From contig CM060322.1 in the NCBI GenBank assembly GCA_030674155.1, forward strand, positions 57,508,282 to 57,541,277: a stretch of DNA of 32,996 nt, written 5' to 3'. The position numbers and the translations under genes are program-made. How positions within the stretch are numbered: position 1 is the stretch's first letter; each line of letters starts with the position of its first letter. A model generated the notes under the pieces. The model did not search any database and was not told the DNA's origin. It saw only the letters and a program-made list of their open reading frames with translations. This document shows, one piece after another, positions 1 through 13,176 of the stretch. The DNA is from Stramonita haemastoma (taxonomy: Eukaryota; Mollusca; Gastropoda; Neogastropoda; Muricidae).

Positions 1-244
1 AATGTTTTTTGTGTTGGTTTTTTTTTTATCGGAACTGACAATATTTGTCAGTGACTGTCATTTCATATGTACACGCCAAGCAGCACACTGGTCCACGGTA
101 CACGGCCGTCATCACCCCAGGTAGAAGCAGATGAGGTCACGGAGCACTGTAGTGTGCGCAGAGCACGTGCCTGTGCGTCGGGTATGCAGTTCTGCCAGCA
201 CACCTTCCCCTCCGTAGGTTGTCAGTTTCGTCAGGAGATGAGAG
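1..244. other. Unassigned flank
   Basis: Mixed-composition sequence with no recognisable domain, RNA or repeat. The short open frame here runs into the neighbouring (GA)n tract and has no sign of being coding. Confidence 0.4.
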
Positions 245-251
245 ATGAGAG

Positions 252-1010
<759 letters not shown>

Positions 1011-1408
1011 AATGGCCGACCTATAGCCTAATGGTTAAGATCGTTCGACTTAAATTTCATGAGTCCATGAAGTCGTGGGTTCGAATCTCAGCGGGGTCTG
1101 TTGAATTAAAGGGTGGGGATTTTTTTTTTTTTTACCATTTCCCAGGTCAACTGCAAGTGCAGACTGGCAGTGCTTTCACTCTTTTCGTGTATACACACCT
1201 GCTGAAGATCAACTATGCATGTTAAAGATCCCGTAATTTATGTCAGCGTTCGGTGGGTTACGGAAACACGAACACAATCAGCATACATTCCCGAAGTCGG
1301 AATGCGGCTACCTTCATGGTGGGCAAAAACGGTCACACACGCAAACTTTCACCATTGGTGAACCTCGGAGCTCTAGCTGAGGAACGAAAAAAAACAAACA
1401 AACAAGCC
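1011..1408 (+). mobile_element. tRNA-derived SINE with intact pol III boxes
   Basis: The tRNA-like head has an A box at 1024-1034 (tagcctaatgg, matching TRGYNNANNNG) and a B box at 1078-1088 (ggttcgaatct). A T-run follows (about 1121-1132), then a body with ttaaagatcccgtaat near 1223 and cagcgttcggtgggtta near 1243. The body resembles a domain I recall as widespread in gastropod repeats. The 3' end is A-rich (about 1386-1408). The spacing of the boxes fits an internal pol III promoter of the tRNA type. It abuts a 35-bp minisatellite. A functional tRNA gene is unlikely because the arm pairing is poor and a long body follows. Confidence 0.8.
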
Positions 1409-1411
1409 CGT

Positions 1412-2286
1412 GAAGCAATGAAGTGCCAAAGTGGCCATATAGCTGTGGAGCAATGAAGTGCCAAAGTGGCCATATAGCTGTGGAGCAATGAAGTGCCAAA
1501 GTGGCCATATAGCTGTGGAGCAATGAAGTGCCAAAGTGGCCATATAGCTGTGGAGCAATGAAGTGCCAAAGTGGCCATAAAGCTGTGGAGCAATGAAGTG
1601 CCAAAGTGGCCATATAGCTGTGCAGCAATGAAGTGCCAAAGTGGCCATATAGCTGTGGAGCAATGAAGTGCCAAAGTGGCCACAAAGCTGTGCAGCAATG
1701 AAGCGCCAAAGTGGCCATAAAGCTGTGGAGCAATGAAGTGCCAAAGTGGCCATAAAGCTGTGGAGCAATGAAGTGCCAAAGTGGCCATATAGCTGTGGAG
1801 CAATGAAGTGCCAAAGTGGCCATAAAGCTGTGGAGCAATGAAGTGCCAAAGTGGCCATATAGCTGTGGAGCAATGAAGTGCCAAAGTGGCCATATAGCTG
1901 TAGAGCAATGAAGTGCCAAAGTGGCCACAAAGCTGTGCAGCAATGAAGTGCCAAAGTGGCCATAAAGCTGTGGAGCAATGAAGTGCCAAAGTGGCCATAA
2001 AGCTGTGGAGCAATGAAGTGCCAAAGTGGCCATATAGCTGTGGAGCAATGAAGTGCCAAAGTGGCCATAAAGCGGATGGAGCAATGAAGTGCCAAAGTGG
2101 CCATAAAGCTGTGGAGCAATGAAGTGCCAAAGTGGCCATATAGCTGTGGAGCAATGAAGTGCCAAAGTGGCCATAAAGCTGTAGAGCAATGAAGTGCCAA
2201 AGTGGCCATAAAGCTGTAGAGCAATGACGTGCCAAAGTGGCCATATAGCTGTGGAGCAATGAAGTGCCAAAGTGGCCATACAGCTA
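1412..2286. repeat. 35-bp minisatellite, about 25 units
   Basis: The core gccaaagtggcc recurs about 25 times at a 35-bp period, with few substitutions (ccatat/ccataa/ccacaa; ctgtgg/ctgtag/ctgtgc). One unit near 2073 is altered (gcggatgg) yet keeps the length. All three minus-strand frames stay open across the array because the unit has no stop in any phase and 35 is not a multiple of 3. The resulting His/Leu/Trp-rich peptide with a 35-residue period is probably not a protein. Confidence 0.95.
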
Positions 2287-3504
2287 AGACCAAACCCAAG
2301 GAGACTTTCCAGACCACCTGAGACACATAATAGGGGCTGTGTCCTTGTGGATTGTTTATTGTGTGAGGTTTAAAAAAAAGATAGTTGTCTAGACTTTGAG
2401 ACAATCTATTGTCTTGTCAATACCAGAAGGGTCTGCTTCATTCTATCTTAGTTTCCGTTGAAAAATAAAACTGCAATTTGTACATATGTTTTTATGTTCT
2501 GTTTTAAGGCTAGACACTGTTTTTAAAGTGTCCAAAGTCATGTTTTTTCTATGAAAATTTCTAAATGCACATATGGACATTTACCCGTGTAATTGTACAA
2601 AATTTAGCTTGTAAAACATGTCTGCTAAAACAGGTTTATTGTTCTTGTTATTGTTAAAAAGGTTTGGAAAGTTGAAAATATAGTTTTGGTCGCCATATTG
2701 CATTGTTTTCATGGCGACAGTGAATACGACTGAGTAATTCATGGGGTTTTAAGCTTTACAAGTGATGCCCTTTCAATATATGGTACAACATCCAAAATGA
2801 GCTTGTAAAAAACAATTATCAGTGTCGACCCCCACGACCCATTAAGTGCATTGTCTGAAAGCCGATCCATAACACCTGGTGAAAAGCTGTTACAAAAGAA
2901 TGTGGTCAGTGCACAGTCCTGTTCTTCTACTCTGTAGCAAACGACCTTCAAGGTAAAAGTAAGGATTGTGCATGCCCAGTCCAACTCTAAGTTACGAGAG
3001 CTCATAGACAGCCATACGTACAGAATAGGACAATATTTCAAACCGTTTTTATAGATTCTGTGCGGGTTTCTTTGAATTGGAGTCTGTATCTATGTAGGAA
3101 TCTGACCAAACAGGGAATGATGATAGATTACCCGCTTAAAATGAGTTTACTTTGGCTACACACCACCTATATTTTTGCCACTTTTCGCTCTGTTTTCCTA
3201 TTTACTCTGGCATTCATACCGCACGTACTAAGGCATCCACAGAAAGGTTGTTTTTTTTAATCCAACGCTTTGTGAAACGCTAGCGTCTGACCCAAAATTC
3301 ATGCAATTTTGCACAAATTTGGTAAGTTTGACTTTGAAAAAAATAATTACTAAACATTGTACCCCCGCAGTTCTTTGTTGTCTGCTTCTAGAAACAAGCA
3401 ATCCTCGTTTGATGATCATTTTCAACTTTCTCGTGACAACCTGGTTTTGCTCTATGTCCTCATTCCCAAAACAAGTCCATTTCTTTATACTTAAAAAAAG
3501 ACAA
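2287..3504. other. Unassigned sequence left of gap 1
   Basis: About 1.2 kb of AT-leaning, apparently single-copy sequence. Open frames of 66-100 codons occur on both strands but show no domain, signal peptide or repeat pattern. No known transposon protein is recognisable. Confidence 0.4.
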
Positions 3505-3604
3505 NNNNNNNNNNNNNNNNNNNNNNNNNNNNNNNNNNNNNNNNNNNNNNNNNNNNNNNNNNNNNNNNNNNNNNNNNNNNNNNNNNNNNNNNNNNNNNNN
3601 NNNN
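3505..3604. other. Assembly gap 1 (100 N)
   Basis: A run of exactly 100 N, the conventional placeholder for a gap of unknown size. Open frames across it are meaningless. Confidence 0.99.
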
Positions 3605-3985
3605 TCCTAACCATTGTATGCTGCTGAACTACGCACATGTATATTGTGAAATATTTTGATAGAATCATTGACATCGAGAGTTCATTGCTGTCAAAGCATC
3701 TCAACCTTTTTAAAACTTGTGATTGTTGCTCTTCTTATATTTGATTATGTAATCTTCAGACCATATTATCCGTTCTTCGCCAGTCTAGTTTTATCATCAT
3801 GAGTGTTCATTTCTAGCTGCATACATAATTTAATAAGAGGTTAAATATCTGGCTTTCTGCTGCTGACAATAAATTAAATATAGATGGTTATAATTAATCT
3901 GGCATTCTGCCTGCTGACAATAAAGGATCGTTTATGATTAATCGTGGCTTTTCTGCTGCAACATATCATAAGGATGGTTTTAGCA
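3605..3985. repeat. Degraded duplicate of 4502-4890
   Basis: This stretch follows 4502-4890 in the same order: tcctaacca then tgtatgctgctgaactac, the reverse-strand LINE segment, then the first units of the ctggctttctgctgctgac minisatellite. Differences are mainly one- and two-base indels scattered throughout (for example gacatcgagagttc versus gacatcgagttc). Lying right against the gap, it looks like an uncorrected or falsely duplicated contig end, though a true old duplication is possible. Confidence 0.8.
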
Positions 3986-4349
3986 CATAACCCATTTTTC
4001 CGCTGGTAGCCATTAAAGGCAGGTGGGGTCAAGTTGGCAATTTTCAGGTTTTGATTGATTATAAAACTATAGCCATTATTCTACCTTGTAATGAAATATC
4101 AAGTCATAATTTTGTATTCATTTGCTTTTAAAAGTGCTTTAAAAATGCCCAAGCCCTCTTTCTGACCATTTATTATGATGCTAAACTTGTCCATTTCTCG
4201 TTTTGTCATTTTCTGCAGTCTATCATTTCAACTTGTAATAATTTTTCATACAATTGTCCGATTTTCAATCTGTTTTTTCTATTGTATAGCCATTTTATTG
4301 CAGATTAATAAAATGTCAATAACTTAAATTGACCTCTGGTGCAATGCGA
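3986..4349. other. Unassigned AT-rich spacer
   Basis: AT-rich, T-rich sequence between the two duplicate copies. I see no coding signal or tandem structure. A weak inverted similarity between its ends was considered and rejected as terminal repeats. Confidence 0.35.
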
Positions 4350-4705
4350 CTCCTTATGTGGTGGAGCGTCACATATGCGTCTTTCCTCTCTTGGCTTGAC
4401 TGTTTTGATTGCTTGAATAGTCTCAGTAGTTTTCTTACTTTTTTTCTTTTTCTGTCACATTCTTCATCAAACCAGTCATTTCTGTTTTTCTTCTTCCCTA
4501 CTGTCCTAACCATGTATGCTGCTGAACTACACAATGATTATGTGAATATTTTGATAGAATCATTGACATCGAGTTCATTGCTGTCAAAGCATCTCATACC
4601 TTTTTTAAAATCTTGTGATTGTTGCTCTTCTTTATATTTGAATACATAATCTTCAGACCATATGATCCGTTCTTCACCAGTAGTTTTATCATCATGAGGT
4701 TCATT
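4350..4705 (-). pseudogene. LINE fragment: endonuclease-RT linker
   Basis: Read on the minus strand, two adjacent frames give a segment typical of the linker between the apurinic endonuclease and the reverse transcriptase in jockey/CR1-type non-LTR retrotransposons. The first frame (about 4700-4555) contains IIWSEDYVFKYKEE, DFKKGMRCFDSN and LDVNDSIKIF. The second (about 4533-4350) contains VGKKKNRNDWFDEECDRKR followed by a basic helix-like stretch ending YVTLHHIRSRI. WFDEEC followed by KR-rich residues is the landmark. A frameshift near 4540-4550 splits the two, and there are no catalytic EN or RT motifs. It is therefore a short dead copy. Its upstream end runs directly into the minisatellite at 4700-6040. 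Part of it is repeated at 3605-3760. Confidence 0.75.
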
Positions 4706-6040
4706 TCTAGCTGCTGACATAAATTTAATAAGGATGATTATAATTATCTGGCTTTGTGCTGCTGACATAAATTAAATAAAGATGGTTATAATCATCTGGC
4801 TTTCTGCTGCTGACATAAGGATCGTTATAATTATCTGGCTTTCTGCTGCAGACATAATCATAAGGATCGTTATAATTATCTGGCTTTCTGCTGCAGCATA
4901 ATCATAAGGATCGTTATAATTATCTGGCTTTCTGCTACTAACATAAGGATCATTATAATTATCTGGCTTTCTGCTGCTGACATATGTATGTTATAATTAT
5001 CTGGCTTTCTGCTGCTGACATAAGGATCATTATAATTATCTGGCTTTCTGATGCTGACATAAGGATCGTTATAATTATCTGGCTTTCTGCTGCTGACATA
5101 AGGATCATTGTAATTATCTGGCTTTCTGATGCTGATATAAGGATCGTTATAATTTCTGGCTTTCTGCTGCTGACATATTCATAAGGATGGTTCTAATTAT
5201 CTGGATTTCTGCTGCTGACATAATCATAAGGATCGTTATAATTATCAGGCTTTCTGCTGCTGATATAATTTATGGATGGTTATAATTACCTGGCTCTCTT
5301 CTGCTGACATAATTTCATGGATGGTTCTAATTTCTGCTGCTGACATAATTTCATGGATGGTTCTAATTATCTGGCTATCTGCTGCTGATATAATTTATGG
5401 ATGGTTATAATTACCTGGCTCTCTTCTGCTGACATAATTTCATGGATGGTTCTAATTATCAGGCTTTCTGCTGCTGACATAATTTCATGGATTCTTATGA
5501 TTATCAGGCTTTCTCCTGCAGACATGATTTCATGGATGGTTATAATTATCTGGCTTTCTCCTGCTGACATAATTTTATGGATGCTGCTGACAAAATTTCA
5601 TGGATTCTTATGATTATCAGGCTTTCTGCTGCTGACATAATTTCATGGATGGTTATAATTATCAGGCTTTCTGCTGCTGACATAATTTTATGGATGCTGC
5701 TGACAAAATTTTGTGGATTCTTATGATTATCAGGCATTCTGCTGCTGACATAATTTCATGGATGGTTATAATTATCAGGCTTCTGCTGCTGACATGATAA
5801 TCAGACTGGATGTAATTATCAGAATTCTGCTGCTAACATGATTTCATGGATGGTTGTAATTGTATGGCTTTCTGCTGCTGACATGATTTCATGGATGGTT
5901 ATGATTTATCAGGCTTTAGCTGCTGACATAATTATATGAGTGGATATAATTATCAGACTTTCTGCCGCTCTCATGATTATAAATTGGTTTTTAAGTATCA
6001 GGCTTCTGCTGCTGACATAATTATAAAAGTGGTTGTAATT
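4700..6040. repeat. 39-45-bp minisatellite (two unit types)
   Basis: About 30 units built on ctttctgctgctgacata. Up to about 5270 the unit is near 39 bp and ends in aaggatcgttataattatc. After that it is near 45 bp, with aatttcatggatggttataattatc. A block gtgctgctgacaaaattt-like occurs near 5582 and 5697. The last units (5780-6040) are the most divergent. Open frames in it are Ile/Ser/Ala-rich repeats without coding meaning. Confidence 0.9.
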
Positions 6041-6049
6041 ACCAAGCTG

Positions 6050-6965
6050 TAGACATCTCTGTCTACAGACTGTAGGGATGTTGTCTATTGGGGTCATGTT
6101 TCTGCACATGTCTTGTCTACAGACTGTAGAGATGTTGTTCTCATCAGGGCTTTTGTTTCTGCACAGTCTGTCTACAGACTGTAGGGATGTTGTATATTGG
6201 GGTCATGTCTCTGCACATGTCTGTCTACAGACTGTAGAGATGTTGTCTATTGGGGTCATGTTTCTGCACAGTCTGTCTACAGACTGTAGGGATGTTGTTA
6301 TTGGGGTCATGTTTCTGCACACGTCTGTCTACAGACTGTAGGGATGTTGTTATATTGGGGTCATGTCTTTCACATGTCTGTCTACAGACTGTAGGATGTT
6401 GTTATTGGGGTCATGTCTCTGCACATGTCTGTCTACAGACTGTAGAGATGTTGTCTATTGGGGTCATGTTTCTGCACATGTCTGTCTACAGACTGTAGGG
6501 ATGTTGTTATTGGGGTCATGTTCTGCACAGTCTGTCTACAGACTGTAGGGATGTTGTCTATAGGGGTCATGTTTCTGCACACGTCTGTCTACAGACTGTA
6601 GGGATGTTGTCTATTGGGGTCATGTTTCTGCACACGTCTGTCTACAGACTGTAGGGATGTTGTTATTGGGGTCATGTCTCTGCACATGTCTGTCTACAGA
6701 CTGTAGGGATGTTGTCTATAGGGGTCATGTTTCTGCACAGTCTGTCTACAGACTTAGAGATGTTGTCTATTGGGGTCATGTTTCTACACGTCTGTCTACA
6801 GACTGTAGAGATGTTGTCTATTGGGGTCATGTCTCTGCACAAGTCTGTCTACAGACTGTAGGGATGTCGATTGGGGTCATGTTTCTGCAGGTCTGTCTAC
6901 AGACTGTAGAGATGTTGTTCTCACCAGCGCTTTTGTTTCTGCACAGGTCTGTCTACAGACCCCAT
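6050..6965. repeat. 53-bp minisatellite, 18 units, hairpin core
   Basis: The string ctacagac recurs 18 times at about 53 bp. Most units read gatgttgtctattggggtc then atgtttctgcacat. Each unit contains agtctgt-ct-acagact or a shorter form, a perfect 6-7-bp inverted repeat with a 2-nt loop. Two units (about 6121-6175 and 6901-6955) carry a different middle, ttctca(t/c)cag(g/c)gcttttg. Confidence 0.92.
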
Positions 6966-7117
6966 GCTCACACTTCAGCCTTGGTATGGCCTCTGTGGTC
7001 GGCTTGGCTGAAAGCATCAGGATTGATTGATTGAAGCAGTTTCAACAGCCAGTGTTGTGATAGTGATACTGATGACTTTTAGAATCTGCTATGTTTCATA
7101 TCACTCAGTGTTGGTGT

Positions 7118-7270
7118 TTAGGGGGGGGGGGGGAGGGGGGTAGAGAGAGAGAGAGTGTGTGTGTGTGTGGAGAGAGAGAGAGTGTGTGTGTGTGTGAGAA
7201 GAGAGAGAGAGAGAGGGGAGGAGAGAGAGAGTGGGAGAGAGAGAGAGAGAGGGGAGGAGTGGGGGGAGAG

Positions 7271-7302
<32 letters not shown>
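7118..7302. repeat. Mixed G-run, (GA)n and (GT)n
   Basis: Starts with a near-pure G run (about 7121-7140), then alternating GA and GT blocks. The plus strand has essentially no C. The open frames are low-complexity. Confidence 0.92.
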
Positions 7303-7304
<2 letters not shown>

Positions 7305-7345
7305 AATGAATGAATGATCTTTATTTTTCAAGGGTTACAGGTAAG
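7303..7345 (-). mobile_element. Possible LINE 3' tail
   Basis: On the minus strand, an A-rich aataaaga context follows ccttgaaaa and ends in an ATTC tetramer repeat. This is the form of a non-LTR retrotransposon 3' end as I recall it from other invertebrate genomes. It is short, with no coding part beside it. Confidence 0.35.
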
Positions 7346-7366
7346 TATTACATACTTTTTTTCATC

Positions 7367-7670
<304 letters not shown>

Positions 7671-7912
7671 GATATCAAGAGGACTTTCTAAAATCTGACC
7701 GGAATTCCCTGAAATCAAAGACACTGTCTTTGAATTCAAAAAGATCCCTTAGTCTTGTGTGGACTGTCAGATTTCCCAGGGACTTTCTCAAGCCTCCCAG
7801 GATTCATTGTAAATCCCAACCAAAGCAAGTATGTAACCAGTCATACAAGTAAAACAGACAGACATACAGACAAGCAAGCAACAAACACACATACAGGCAG
7901 TGAACGGAGAAG
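7671..7912. other. Unassigned spacer
   Basis: Mixed-composition sequence between microsatellite blocks. It contains imperfect gacagacatacagacaagca-like repeats near 7855-7875, and nothing else recognisable. Confidence 0.35.
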
Positions 7913-8113
7913 ACAGTGACACCGACAGAGACACAGACAGTGACACAGACAGTGACACAGGCACAGACAGTGACACAGACAGTAATATTGGCACAGACAG
8001 TGACACAGACACAGACAGTGACACAGGCACAGACAGTGACACAGACACGTGACAGGACACAGACACAGACAGTGACACACACAGACACAGACAGTGACAC
8101 AGACAGACACAGA
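7913..8113. repeat. 12-bp/6-bp ACAGACAGTGAC repeat
   Basis: Interleaved cagacagtgacacag and cacagacacagg units, about 6-12 bp period, over 200 bp. The plus strand is almost devoid of T apart from the gtg of each unit. All six frames are fairly open as a result, giving Thr/Gln- or Ser/Val-rich peptides of no coding significance. Confidence 0.88.
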
Positions 8114-8560
8114 CCCCTACAGGTAAATGGACAATTCCTGGAGAAGGATCATCAGTTCAACTGTTCGGAGTGATTGACTGTGATTGCTACATACCAAAGT
8201 GTACAGATGTCAATGTTTAACTGTCATTCAATCAAATCAGTTGATGAAGAAGCCGTTCAGCTAGCAACCATTCAGTTCATTTGTGAAGTGATCCGTTAAC
8301 AAAACACTACCCTCATAATTAGACAGGTAACATAGTTTTCCTAAGCATCCCCAATGTGCTGGAAAACTGTGATTATGACCTTGTAAAACATGACTATGAT
8401 CATCCTGTTGACTGTTTCATCTGAATCTCAATCTCCATCTGTATGATTGTGAGCATGTGTTCTAGCAGGGCTGGTTTGTGTGTTGTTGCTTGAAATAAGA
8501 TGATGACATCACTGCTTTAACATCAGAGCAGCACAGAGAGTTGGCCTGTCCCAGTCTTGA
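8114..8560. other. Unassigned single-copy-looking sequence
   Basis: About 450 bases without tandem structure or a recognisable protein. A polymorphic-looking TG-rich patch lies near 8455-8490. Confidence 0.4.
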
Positions 8561-9400
<840 letters not shown>

Positions 9401-9475
9401 ACTAATGTGTGTGTGTGCTGTGCGTAGTACATGCGTGCGTGGTGCACGTGCGTGCGTGCGTGTCGTGTGTGTGCA
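9401..9475. repeat. GT/GC alternating tract
   Basis: Alternating purine-pyrimidine with gtgcgtgcgtgcgtg-like blocks, a base pattern able to adopt Z-DNA. Confidence 0.7.
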
Positions 9476-9784
9476 TGGTGTCATACACAAGCTGTTTGAC
9501 ACTTGAAATGATTCTGACTTAAGAGATCCAAGAGTTTTGGATTCCACTGTTGATGTTATGTTGTTACAGTTGATAGTAAATTCTTGTGTCCACTGTATGC
9601 CTGTGATCATTGTATGTCTGTGATTCCATGAATGTAAAGCATTTGCTAACTGTGTGAGAGAAGAGTGCTCAAAATGTCTGGTTTACATTCTAAACAGCCC
9701 GTCTGAAAGCTTTGACATAGTTTGTTTAGGATTTCCTTGTGAATTTCTTTATTATTGAAAAAAATTATGGTATTCTTATTCTGT
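9476..9784. other. Unassigned spacer
   Basis: About 310 bases of AT-leaning sequence with no recognisable gene, RNA or repeat. Confidence 0.4.
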
Positions 9785-10320
9785 GCACAGTGTTGTTAGA
9801 GTTATTACACAACTGTACTATCATGCGTCATCTTTCAGACAGTGATGTTATTAGAGATGTATTATATGGGATCTCCATACAACAGACAGTATTGTTAGAG
9901 TATAGAGAACTGTACTATTTGTAGTATCTCCATACAACAGACAGTATTGTTAGAGTTATAGAGAACTGTACTATTATGTGTCATCTCCATACAACAGACA
10001 GTATTGTTAGAGTTATTAGAGAACTGTACTATTATGTAGTCATCTCCATACAACAGACAGTATTGTTAGAGTTATTAGAGAACTGTACTATTATGTGTCA
10101 TCTCCATACAACAGACAGTATTGTTAGAGTCATTAGAGAACTGTACTATTATGTGTCATCTCCATACAACAGACAGTATTGTTAGAGTTATTACAGAACT
10201 GTACTGTCATGGGTCATCTCCATACAACAGACAGTATTGTTAGAGTTATTACAGAACTGTACGTCATGGTCATCTCCATACAACAGACAGTATTGTTAGA
10301 GTTATAATAGAACTCTACTT
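9785..10320. repeat. 58-bp minisatellite, about 9 units
   Basis: The unit starts catctccatacaacagacag and continues tattgttagagttattagag and aactgtactattatg. Eight units are close to identical (about 9872-10310). The leftmost (from 9785) are clearly diverged. The last unit ends beside a SINE-like fragment that shares the word caacagat. Confidence 0.9.
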
Positions 10321-10324
10321 CATT

Positions 10325-10392
10325 TTCACACAACAGATTTCTCCCAGTGAAATTCAAGTTGCTCCCTCAGGAAAAGTGCATCACCACAGTGC
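10325..10392 (-). mobile_element. Diverged fragment of SINE family B
   Basis: The string acagatttctcccagtgaaa, then ttgctccctcaggaaaagtgc, follows the family-B 3' part seen at 17795-17865 (cagatttctctgcgtgaaat, gctgtcccagggagagct) at about 75% identity by eye. It is oriented with the missing tRNA head to the right, hence minus. Confidence 0.55.
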
Positions 10393-10394
10393 TT

Positions 10395-10427
<33 letters not shown>

Positions 10428-11140
10428 TTTTCTTTCTTTCTCTCTTTCCCAATCCCTTTGTCTGAATGTCTATACAATCCTCAGCCTACCACTGTAGATT
10501 TGCTTTCAAGACTTCTGTTTTTTAATGAAGAGGACATAAATTAAGTTACCATGTTAACAGATTTTGATTCTTCTGAAATTTGTTAGAGCAATTATCAGCC
10601 AAAAAAGAAAACCAACCCCACAAAAAACAATTCAGTTTAAAGCAGTTCTTTAAAAGAAAGAAAGAAAGAAAGTCAGAATCTGCTGATGCAGTGTTGATAT
10701 CATTTCTGAAATAATGAAAAGTAGGAGAAAGTAAGTTTGTACAAAGAGTAAGAGTAAGGAAAAGAAGCTTGTACTAAGAGTAAGGGAAAGAAGCTTGTAC
10801 TAAGAGAAGGAAAAGGAAGTTATTTTGAAAGTAGTGGAAAGGAAATTTAAAAGCAGTGGAAGGGAACTTAAGGAGAGGGGGTGGGGGGCACTTTCTTAAA
10901 AAATGAAGCAAGTCCTAATAGAAGGGGGAAAGCATTTTGCAGAGAAAAACTCCCTTCAGCTGTCAAGTAAGTACCAAGGTTTGTATGTCCGGCTGTGATG
11001 TTCTTCAGGCTACAGGTTGCATAGCGTTCAGCATCTGACATTCATAAAGAATCAGGTGTAGGTCATTCCAGGCAATATTTTATGGTCTGTAGAAAAAGGA
11101 CTGGTGGGTATCTCCTGTGCATTGATGTTGATCAGCACAT
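10393..11140. other. Unassigned, with short simple repeats
   Basis: Contains (CTGT)n at about 10396-10428, (AAAG)n at about 10651-10672 and an imperfect 20-30-bp purine-rich repeat (agtaagagtaaggaaaagaa with gcttgtact) at about 10725-10880. The rest is unassigned. Confidence 0.5.
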
Positions 11141-11141
11141 G

Positions 11142-11143
11142 GC

Positions 11144-11212
<69 letters not shown>

Positions 11213-11216
11213 AGAC
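11142..11216. repeat. (GA)n microsatellite
   Basis: About 75 bp of GA with three single-base interruptions. Confidence 0.95.
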
Positions 11217-11285
11217 TCAGGCCACTCTTCATCAACATTGCTGCAGGTATGCCGAGCATAGGCTTTCTCTGACTTCCTCGTGTGT

Positions 11286-11874
<589 letters not shown>

Positions 11875-11875
<1 letters not shown>

Positions 11876-12285
11876 GCTGGAGTCACAGATGTCAGTACAG
11901 TGCAGTTTTCAGTGTGGACCTGTCTGGGGATATCTCTACCTTTGAAACTTCCATACACTTATATGCTCTATTTGGAGAAGGAAAAACAATCACAACACAA
12001 CAAACACACTTAAGAAAAACTGATATCAGCCTCGCCATGGGATCATTAACATGTATATGTGATCCTTAGATTGTATATGTGTCTCCATGAAGGAGAGAAA
12101 GGCACTGGCAGGTCTGGTCATGAGTTGACCCAAGAGATCATCAAACTCCCCCTCCCTGTCCCCCCCCCCCCCCAAAGTTGCTGATGTTGGAAGCTGTGAT
12201 GTCAGCACCATTGGGTGTTAGTCAGTCTGTGGCCTTCACCACTTGGCTATCAGCTTGCAGTTGCTGGTGGAAGATTTGGTCTGCA
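11875..12285. other. Unassigned spacer
   Basis: About 410 bases of mixed sequence with a C run at about 12160-12174. No gene or RNA recognised. Confidence 0.4.
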
Positions 12286-12430
12286 GGTACAATCATGATC
12301 ATGATCATGGATAATGTAGGGTCTGTAGTGATGGAAGCTGTTGTGTTATACAATCATGATCATGGATAATGTAGGGTCTGTAGTGATGGAAGGTGTTGTG
12401 TTATACAATCATGATCATGATCATGGATCA
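12286..12430. repeat. 61-bp repeat with ATGATC palindromes
   Basis: About two and a half units of acaatcatgatcatg, ataatgtagggtctgtagtg and atggaagctgttgtgttat. Each unit contains the self-complementary atcatgatcatgat or a shorter form. Confidence 0.85.
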
Positions 12431-12454
12431 TATAGAGTCAGTGAGAAAAGCCCG

Positions 12455-13085
12455 AAGTAGTATCTGACCATGCAGTGACATGGAGTTGTGTCATCATTCC
12501 TATCTGACCATGCAGTGATATGGAGTTGTGTCATCATTCCTATCTGACATGCAGAGTGAGTGTCATTCCTATTGACATGCATGTGGAGTTGTGTCATCAT
12601 TCCTATCTGACCATGCAGTGATATGTGAGTTGTCATCATCTATTGACATGTGACGTGATGATGTCATATTCCTATCTGACCATGCAGGGATGTGAAGTGT
12701 CATCATTCCTATCTGACCATGCAGTGATAGTGGAGTTGTGTCATCATTCCTATCTGACCATCAGTGACGTGAGTGTGTCATCATTCCTATCTGACCATGC
12801 AGGATGGAATGTCATCATTCCTATCTGACCATGCAGTAAGTGAAGTGTCATCATTCCTATCTGACCATGCAGTGATATGTGGAGTTGTGTCATCATTCCT
12901 ATCTGACCATACAGTGAGTGGATTGTGTCATCATTCCTATCTGACCATGCAGGTATGTGAAGTGTCATCATGCAGGACTTCTGAATTTTCTCCTATCTGA
13001 CCATGCAGTGGTATGTGGAGTTGTGTCATCATTCCTATCTGACCTGCAGTGATGTGGAGTTGTGTCATCATTTCTATCTGACTGA
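12455..13085. repeat. 40-bp minisatellite, about 15 units
   Basis: The unit is tatctgaccatgcagtgata then tggagttgtgtcatcattcc. Many units carry single-base losses (for example 12540-12660), and lengths vary from about 33 to 42 bp. The indels break every frame. Confidence 0.9.
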
Positions 13086-13176
13086 GTGTCACACAGAGAT
13101 CCACAGCACCAGCAGTTCAGTGAATGAAGTCATCAGGCAGGACTGCACCACTTTTCTCTGTAGTAGTCAGCAATAA

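Noticed and set aside
1011..1095. A genuine tRNA gene
   Set aside because: A and B boxes are good but the arms do not fold well, and a SINE body and A-rich tail follow.
1314..2404. Minus-strand frames of 308-343 codons
   Set aside because: All three frames are open across the same stop-free 35-bp repeat. No start context, domain or non-repeat coding end supports a protein.
3228..3704. Open frames across gap 1
   Set aside because: They are joined only through 100 N.
3986..4349. Terminal inverted repeats of a DNA transposon (ggcaggtggggtcaag and the ttaaattgacctc end)
   Set aside because: The inverted similarity is short and gapped, and no target duplication is visible.
1412..6965. CRISPR array
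   Set aside because: The repeats are head-to-tail without unique spacers, and the window is eukaryotic.
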